Below, piece by piece: positions 39,068 to 43,784 of a stretch of 43,784 nucleotides of DNA (its first letter is position 1; each line of letters starts with the position of its first letter). Source of the stretch: Nocardia wallacei (GTDB lineage Bacteria; Actinomycetota; Actinomycetes; Mycobacteriales; Mycobacteriaceae); assembly GCF_029868745.1 (NCBI RefSeq), contig NZ_JARWOP010000246.1, positions 1-43,784 on the forward strand, given 5' to 3'. Position numbers and translations under genes: made by a program. The notes below the pieces were generated by a model. It ran no database searches. It worked only from the letters and a program-made list of their open reading frames with translations, and was not told where the DNA came from.

Positions 39068-40162
39068 TCAGGAGACCGGGACCCGCCGCCCGGTGTCCGC
39101 CGCGGCGCGCACGGCGTCGAGCAGCCGGTGCGCGCGGACGCCGTCGCCGAAGGTGGGGACCGTCGCGGCCCCGGTCCGGATGTCCTGTGCCAGAGCCGAA
39201 TACAGGCGCGCGACGTTGCCGGACTCGTTGTCGAGCGGAGTCGCCGCCAGTGGGTCGTCGCCGTCGAGGGGCTGCCACTCGCCGTCCCGGGAGCCCAGCA
39301 GGCGCAGCTCGCTCAGTGAGATGCCGCCCGGCCCGCCGACGCCGGAGACGATCGCCAGATCCCCTGTCGTGCCCGCGATGTCGATCCGGGTGCGGCCGTT
39401 GGTCGCCTTGGAGTCGTGGATGTGGGCCGAAACCACGACACCCGCGGCCGTGGCGGCGTCGAGGAGCAGGTGGCCCGGACTCGTCACGGCGACGGCGCCG
39501 ACTCCTTCGACGATCGCCCGGGACTGGTGGCGGGCGAGCCGGGCGGACACGTCGGTGAACTCGCCGACCAGGTATTCGACCGCGTCGAGCGTGTGGCCGC
39601 CGAGGACCTCCACGACGCCCGCGCCGTTGCGCCGATCCAGGGTGTAGGCCGCCCAATCCGGTACCTCGGTGCCCGCGCCCAGATGCCGGGCGGAGTACAC
39701 GGTGGCCGAAACGATCTCTCCCACATAGCCTTCCGCCAGCAAGCGGCGAGCGCGCGCGAGGGCGGGGGAGTATCGGGTCTGCAAGCCGACCGCATGGTGG
39801 ACGCCCGCGGCGGTGGCCAGCCGGGTCAGCTCGTCGGCTTCGGCGGTGTGCAGTGCCAGCGGCCATTCGCAGTAGACGTGCTTGCCCGCCGCCAGCGCCA
39901 GGCGGATCAGTTCCGCGTGCGCGGGCACCTTGACCGTGATCGCGACCAGATCGACGCCGGGATCCTCCGCGAGTCGGCGCGGATCGGCGTAGCCGTGTGC
40001 CGCGCCGAACAGCCGCGCCGCCCGCTCGGCACTCTCGAGGCGGCTGGTGCCGACCGCGGTGATCCGGTAGTCCGGGAGAGCCTGCAATGCGGGCACGTGC
40101 GCGCGCACCGCCCAGCCGCGATCGGGACTGGCCCCGACGATGCCTACTCGTATGGAATCCAT
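39068..40162 (-). CDS. Gfo/Idh/MocA-family NAD(P)-dependent oxidoreductase
   Basis: A 364-residue dehydrogenase with an N-terminal Rossmann fold (VGIVGASPDRGWAVRAHVPAL, about 6-26), the EWPLALH segment where the family has EKP, and a C-terminal alpha/beta substrate domain with NGAGVVEVLGGHTLDAVEYL. It resembles the Gal80-like branch. The reaction is probably oxidation of a sugar or polyol. GAGGGAG lies five bases before the ATG. It is divergent from a TetR regulator, with two matching operators covering its likely promoter (TGGACT, 17 bp, TATAAA on the minus strand). Confidence 0.9.
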   Translation of the reverse strand: MDSIRVGIVGASPDRGWAVRAHVPALQALPDYRITAVGTSRLESAERAARLFGAAHGYADPRRLAEDPGVDLVAITVKVPAHAELIRLALAAGKHVYCEWPLALHTAEADELTRLATAAGVHHAVGLQTRYSPALARARRLLAEGYVGEIVSATVYSARHLGAGTEVPDWAAYTLDRRNGAGVVEVLGGHTLDAVEYLVGEFTDVSARLARHQSRAIVEGVGAVAVTSPGHLLLDAATAAGVVVSAHIHDSKATNGRTRIDIAGTTGDLAIVSGVGGPGGISLSELRLLGSRDGEWQPLDGDDPLAATPLDNESGNVARLYSALAQDIRTGAATVPTFGDGVRAHRLLDAVRAAADTGRRVPVS

Positions 40163-40174
40163 GGTCGCTCCCTC

Positions 40175-40205
40175 GTATAAACGGACCTTACGAGTCCGTT
40201 TATAC
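40175..40205. promoter_or_regulatory. operator O1, 12-7-12 perfect inverted repeat
   Basis: GTATAAACGGAC and GTCCGTTTATAC flank CTTACGA. It lies 12 bp upstream of the oxidoreductase start codon. The core GGAC-N7-GTCC recurs in O2. It is a typical site for the adjacent TetR regulator. Confidence 0.8.
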
Positions 40206-40207
40206 CG

Positions 40208-40230
40208 AAGCGGACTCGATGAGTCCAGTT
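40208..40230. promoter_or_regulatory. operator O2, second GGAC-N7-GTCC site
   Basis: AAGCGGAC-TCGATGA-GTCCAGTT has the same 8-7-8 layout as O1 (AAACGGAC-CTTACGA-GTCCGTTT). It fills the space before TAAGCT, the -10 of the TetR gene, and overlaps the minus-strand promoter spacer. Its presence argues against the ATG inside it being the TetR start codon. Confidence 0.75.
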
Positions 40231-40245
40231 GCTAAGCTGGCGGGC

Positions 40246-40869
40246 GTGACCAGCGCCGTCGATCGACTACTCGCCGCCGAGCCCGGGACGGGCCCGCGCG
40301 CCGACGCCCGCCGGAATGTGGAACGCCTGGTCGCGGCGGCGCGGTCCGCGCTGGCCGAGGTAGGTGTCGAGGTCACCGCGCAGGAGATCGCCCAGCGTGC
40401 GGGAGTCGGCAAGGGCACCTTCTATCGGCGGATCCCCTCGCGGGAGGCGCTGCTGCAGGTGGTTCTGGAAGAGGTGCTGGGGGAGACGATCGCGACGGCC
40501 GACCGTGCGCTCGCGGACCCCGACCCGTGGCGCGGGTTCGCCGACTTCGCCCGCGTGTACGTGCGGCTGCGCGCCGAGAGCTGTGGCGCGAACGAGGCGC
40601 TGGGCGGTGCGGGCATTCCGGGGCTGGATCGGCTGCTGGCCGACATACGCACGCGGATCAGGACTCTCGTGGCGGCAGCGCAGCGCGCCGGCGCGCTGCG
40701 CGCCGACATCACCAGGGAGGGCGTGGCGTTCCTGCTCGCGGGCGTCTCGACCGACGCGCACACACTCGGCCTGCGCAGCGCGCAGGATCAGTGGAGTCGC
40801 AATCTGCGGATAGTTCTCGACGGGCTCAGGGAACGAAATCAAGTCGGCACCGCGTCGAACGCCGTCTAG
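40246..40869 (+). CDS. TetR-family regulator of the divergent oxidoreductase
   Basis: A 207-residue TetR regulator with the helix-turn-helix VTAQEIAQRAGVGKGTFYRRIPSREALL (about 44-71) and a helical ligand domain containing FADFARVYVRLRAE. The GTG start is preferred over an ATG nine codons upstream because that ATG lies inside operator O2 and TAAGCT lies seven bases before the GTG, giving a leaderless transcript. It probably represses itself and the oxidoreductase through O1 and O2. The next gene begins ten bases after its stop. Confidence 0.9.
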   Translation: MTSAVDRLLAAEPGTGPRADARRNVERLVAAARSALAEVGVEVTAQEIAQRAGVGKGTFYRRIPSREALLQVVLEEVLGETIATADRALADPDPWRGFADFARVYVRLRAESCGANEALGGAGIPGLDRLLADIRTRIRTLVAAAQRAGALRADITREGVAFLLAGVSTDAHTLGLRSAQDQWSRNLRIVLDGLRERNQVGTASNAV

Positions 40870-40879
40870 CATCGGCCCG

Positions 40880-41893
40880 GTGACGAACGAGGTCAACCGG
40901 CAATGGATTCTGCGCCGCCGACCGGACGGCCCGGTGTGCGACGAGGATTTCGAGCTGCGGCACAACCCGATTCCCGTCCCGGGCCCCGGTGAGGCATTGG
41001 TCCGGGTGCGATGGCTGAGCATCGATCCGACCCAGCGCGGCTGGCTGAACGACGCCGAGAACTACATCGATGCCGTGCCGCTGGGCGAGGTGATGCGTGG
41101 CGGCGGTGTCGGACAGGTCGTTTCCTCCGACGCGGCGGCGTTCCCCGTGGGCAGCTGGGTCGCCGGAATGGTGGGCTGGCAGGACTACGTCGTCGCCGCC
41201 GAGGGTGGACTGTTCGGTGTGAACGCCGTACCCGAGGGGGTGCCGCCGAAGTTGATGCTCAGCGTCTTCGGCGCGCCGGGACTGACCGCCTACTTCGGCA
41301 TGGTGGATGTCGGCCGCGCGGAATCCGGGCAGACGGTGCTGGTGTCGGCGGCGGCGGGCGCGACCGGTTCGCTGGCCGGTCAGATCGCGAAAGCGCTGGG
41401 CTGCAAGGTGATCGGCATCGCGGGCGGCCCGGCGAAATGCTCCTGGATCACCGGCACGGCCGGTTTCGACGCCGCGATCGACTACCGCGGCGACGATATC
41501 GACGCCCGCCTGCGTGACCTGGCCCCCGAGGGCGTGGACGTGTTCTTCGACGGCGTGGGCGGCGACATTCTCGAACACGGCCTCGCGCACCTCGCGCCCC
41601 ACGCCCGGGTCGTGCTGGCGGGGGCCGTGTCGTCGGGATACCGCGGCGTCGACCCGCCCCGTGGGCCACGCAACTACATGCAGATCGCGCTGCGGCGGGC
41701 CCGCATGGAGGGCTTCATCTTCCTCGACTACCTCGACAGGTTCCCCGAAGCCTTCGCGGCCCTGCTCGGCTGGTACCGCCAGGGCGAACTGACCGTCGCC
41801 GAAACCGTCGGCGCCGGACTGGAATCGGCCCCGGGCGCCCTGCGCGCCCTGTTCGAGGGCGGCAACCTGGGCAAGCAACTGGTCGAGGTGTGA
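40880..41893 (+). CDS. zinc-free NADP-dependent MDR oxidoreductase (prostaglandin/curcumin reductase-like)
   Basis: A 337-residue medium-chain reductase without zinc-binding cysteines, of the leukotriene B4 dehydrogenase/CurA branch that reduces alpha,beta-unsaturated ketones with NADPH. Visible motifs are LSIDPTQRGWLND (about 47-59), LMLSVFGAPGLTAYFGMVDVG (about 125-145), the nucleotide motif SAAAGATGSLAGQIAK and GVDVFFDGVGG. The GTG start lies exactly seven bases after TAGCAT, whose TAG is also the stop of the TetR gene, so it has its own leaderless promoter. Physiological substrate unknown. Confidence 0.92.
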   Translation: MTNEVNRQWILRRRPDGPVCDEDFELRHNPIPVPGPGEALVRVRWLSIDPTQRGWLNDAENYIDAVPLGEVMRGGGVGQVVSSDAAAFPVGSWVAGMVGWQDYVVAAEGGLFGVNAVPEGVPPKLMLSVFGAPGLTAYFGMVDVGRAESGQTVLVSAAAGATGSLAGQIAKALGCKVIGIAGGPAKCSWITGTAGFDAAIDYRGDDIDARLRDLAPEGVDVFFDGVGGDILEHGLAHLAPHARVVLAGAVSSGYRGVDPPRGPRNYMQIALRRARMEGFIFLDYLDRFPEAFAALLGWYRQGELTVAETVGAGLESAPGALRALFEGGNLGKQLVEV

Positions 41894-42008
41894 CCGCCGC
41901 CGACACCAGTATGTCGACCGATGCGGGTACTGATAGGCCCGGCCATACCTTCGTGTTCGTGAGAGCCGCCGCGACCACGCGGCGGCCGGGCAGAGGAGAT
42001 GACCGGAG

Positions 42009-42458
42009 ATGACCGAACACCTGCACCAGGATCCGCAGCTCGCCGCGCTGAATCGGCTCGTCGGCACCTGGAAGGTCACCGGCGGCGCCGAGGGCGTCGT
42101 CACCTACCGCTGGATGACCGGCGGGCACTTCCTGATCCAGGACGTCGAACTGGAGCAGTACGGGGAGCGGATCGAGGGCATCGAGGTGATCGGGCGCGAG
42201 CGGCCCTACGGGGCGGACGCACCGAGCGCCGACATCAAGAGCCGCTTCTACGGCAACAAGGGCGACACCCTCGACTACGTGTACGAGGTGGAGGGCGACA
42301 TGCTCACCATCTGGTGCGGCGAGAAGGGCTCCCCGGCCTATCTGCGGTCCACGTTCGACGCGACCGGGGACGTGCTGAGCGGCGCCTGGGTGTATCCGGG
42401 CGGCGGCGGTTACGAGAGCACCTCGATCCGCGTCGGGCCGGGACAACCCGCCCGGTAG
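42009..42458 (+). CDS. DUF1579-like beta-barrel protein
   Basis: A 149-residue protein resembling DUF1579 and related lipocalin-like domains: LAALNRLVGTWKVTGGAEG at the start, YRWMTGGHFLIQDVEL, and alternating strands ending SGAWVYPGGGGYES. There is no signal peptide. GAGGAG lies ten bases before the ATG. The fold suggests binding of a small hydrophobic ligand; no activity is established. It stands alone between the reductase and a LAL-type regulator; the 78 bp after it hold no gene. Confidence 0.75.
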   Translation: MTEHLHQDPQLAALNRLVGTWKVTGGAEGVVTYRWMTGGHFLIQDVELEQYGERIEGIEVIGRERPYGADAPSADIKSRFYGNKGDTLDYVYEVEGDMLTIWCGEKGSPAYLRSTFDATGDVLSGAWVYPGGGGYESTSIRVGPGQPAR

Positions 42459-42536
42459 CGACGCGCGCGGTAGCGAACGGTCGCGGCCGCACGCCTGCGG
42501 GCGGGTGGCCCCGAACCGGATTGTTACTGTTCTCCT

Positions 42537-43784
42537 GTGGTGCTCGGGCGTGCGGAGGAGCTGGCGCGGATCGACCGGCTGCTGGCCGCCGCCCGCGACG
42601 GGACCGGGGGAGCGCTGGTGCTCCGCGGCGACGCGGGAATCGGGAAGACGGTGCTGCTCGACCATGCGGCGCGGGCGGCCGTCGGCATGCGGGTGCTGCG
42701 CGGCGTGGGCATCGAATCCGAGGTGTCGGTGCCCTTCGCCGGTCTGCACCTGCTGCTGCATTCCTGTCTCGATCGTGTCGAGGCCCTGCCGGAACCGCAG
42801 GCGCGGGCACTGCGCGCGGCCTTCGGTCTCGGCGAGAGCGGCGGCGGGCGGTTCCTGATCGGCGCCGCGACCCTGTCGCTGCTCTCCGAGCTGGCCGGGG
42901 ACGGACCGGTGGCCTGCCTGATCGACGATGCCCACTGGTTCGATCCGGCGTCGCTGGACGCCCTGCTGTTCGCCGCCCGCCGGCTCGGGCAGGAACCGGT
43001 GGCCGTGCTGTTCGCCGTGCGCGAGGGCGCGGGGCATTTCCCGGCGGCCGGGCTGGACACGCTGGCATTGCCCGCTCTGGACCGTGCCGGTGCGACGGCC
43101 CTGCTCGACCGGCGCGCCCACGATCTCGCCGATCCGATGCGGGCGCGGATCCTCGCCGAGGCACGCGGAAACCCGCTCGCCATCATCGAATTCACCGCCG
43201 CGCTGACCGGCCGCGGCGGCGGGGGCTGGTCGCTGCCCGTCGAACCGCTGCCCGTGGCGCGGCAGGTGCAAGACGCCTTCCGCGCCCGGATCGGCGAACT
43301 GCCCGATGCCGCACAGCGGATGCTGGTGCTGGTCGCGGCCGACGACACGGCCGACCCGGCGGTGGTCGTGTGCGCGGGGGAACGGCTCGGACTGACCGCC
43401 GCCGACCTCGAACCGGCCGAGCGCGCCACCTTGCTCGAATTGTCCGCCCGCGCAATCGCGTTCCGGCATCCGCTCATTCGCGCCGCCGCCTACCAGGGCG
43501 CACCCCGCGGCTGGCGACTCGCCGCCCACCGAGCCCTCGCCGACACCCTCACCGAGCGGCCGTATGCCGATCGCCGGGCCTGGCATCTGGCCGCGGCCGC
43601 CACCGGACCGGACGAAACCGCCGCGGCCGCACTGGAAACGGCCGCGCGGCGAGCCGAGCGGCGCGGCGGATCGTCGGCCGTGGCGCTCGCGCTCGAACGC
43701 AGCGCCGAGCTGAGCGCCGACCCGGACCGCCGCGGCCGCCGCCTGGTCGGCGCCGCCCGCGCGGCCTACGACGCGGGTGAACTC
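42537..43784 (+). CDS. LAL-type LuxR/AAA regulator, N-terminal part (cut by window end)
   Basis: The first 416 codons of an open frame that runs out of the window. VLGRAEELARIDRLL starts the AAA/STAND module; Walker A is LRGDAGIGKTVLL (about 29-41) and Walker B is VACLIDDAHWFDP. A helical region begins near residue 330. This is the usual N-terminal layout of LuxR-type LAL regulators, whose helix-turn-helix would be at the far C-terminus outside the window. The GTG lies six bases after TACTGT, with no ribosome-binding site; the next codon is also GTG. The LuxR domain is inferred, not seen. Confidence 0.8.
   Translation, partial: MVLGRAEELARIDRLLAAARDGTGGALVLRGDAGIGKTVLLDHAARAAVGMRVLRGVGIESEVSVPFAGLHLLLHSCLDRVEALPEPQARALRAAFGLGESGGGRFLIGAATLSLLSELAGDGPVACLIDDAHWFDPASLDALLFAARRLGQEPVAVLFAVREGAGHFPAAGLDTLALPALDRAGATALLDRRAHDLADPMRARILAEARGNPLAIIEFTAALTGRGGGGWSLPVEPLPVARQVQDAFRARIGELPDAAQRMLVLVAADDTADPAVVVCAGERLGLTAADLEPAERATLLELSARAIAFRHPLIRAAAYQGAPRGWRLAAHRALADTLTERPYADRRAWHLAAAATGPDETAAAALETAARRAERRGGSSAVALALERSAELSADPDRRGRRLVGAARAAYDAGEL

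Noticed and set aside
40219..40245. ATG at 40219 as start of the TetR gene
   Set aside because: It lies inside operator O2 and has no ribosome-binding site; the GTG at 40246 fits a leaderless promoter.
41715..43586. A 623-codon minus-strand frame over the DUF1579-like and LAL genes
   Set aside because: No recognisable domain, and it spans two well-supported genes and their intergenic region on the other strand.
1..43784. tRNA, rRNA, CRISPR arrays, insertion sequences, phage integrase or attachment sites
   Set aside because: I looked for clover-leaf-type repeats, regularly spaced repeats, transposase motifs and tyrosine-recombinase motifs and found none that I can support.

Overview
This window is GC-rich actinobacterial chromosome, most likely from Nocardia or a close relative in the Corynebacteriales. 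A mycothiol-dependent formaldehyde dehydrogenase (mscR) places it among mycothiol-making actinomycetes. A Tat-exported rubber oxygenase (lcp), DUF2236/MpaB proteins, several regulators and many apparently leaderless promoters fit Nocardia. I saw no rRNA, tRNA, CRISPR array, insertion sequence or prophage. Genus-level placement is inference; the gene families are read directly.

Layout. 1-6.5 kb: a minus-strand acetate/monocarboxylate block, in transcription order LytS-type kinase, LytTR response regulator, small membrane protein, sodium:solute symporter, DUF485 protein, second symporter (ActP/MctC type) and the start of acs. 6.6-12.6 kb: a DUF3263-like protein, mscR, an MFS exporter divergent from an HxlR regulator across a strong inverted repeat, an epoxide-hydrolase-like protein, small hypotheticals, a HAD phosphatase and a hemerythrin protein. 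12.7-19.8 kb: an alkylsulfatase, two coupled small genes, a large LuxR/MalT-type (LAL) regulator, small proteins, a DUF7144-like membrane protein and a GerW/YtfJ-like protein. The same 17-bp palindrome occurs on both sides of the LAL regulator. 19.9-26.8 kb: a secreted glycine-rich protein behind a Zur/Fur-like palindrome, a 24-codon ORF, lcp with CRP-like and TetR-like sites, a TetR regulator, a PucR-like regulator, a second MpaB-family protein and an acyl-CoA ligase. This part can plausibly work together in polyisoprene cleavage and entry of the acids into beta-oxidation.

26.8-43.8 kb: a small secreted peptide, a methyltransferase, a P450, an alpha/beta hydrolase, a reduced PolA-like polymerase, a LysR regulator divergent from a Glu/Leu/Phe/Val dehydrogenase, a GlxA-type regulator coupled to a Tat-exported DJ-1/PfpI homologue, two small proteins, an acyl-CoA carboxylase beta subunit, a Gfo/Idh/MocA oxidoreductase divergent from a TetR regulator over two matching operators, a zinc-free MDR reductase, a DUF1579-like protein, and the N-terminal part of a second LAL/AAA regulator cut by the window end.

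The most interesting content is regulatory. There are six or more long palindromes whose positions match promoters, and a recurrent TAnnnT-N6-8-start arrangement suggesting leaderless mRNAs. No single locus is clearly a new system. The best candidates are the lcp control region with its small ORF, and the palindrome pair around the LAL regulator. All motif calls were made by eye, without alignment tools.
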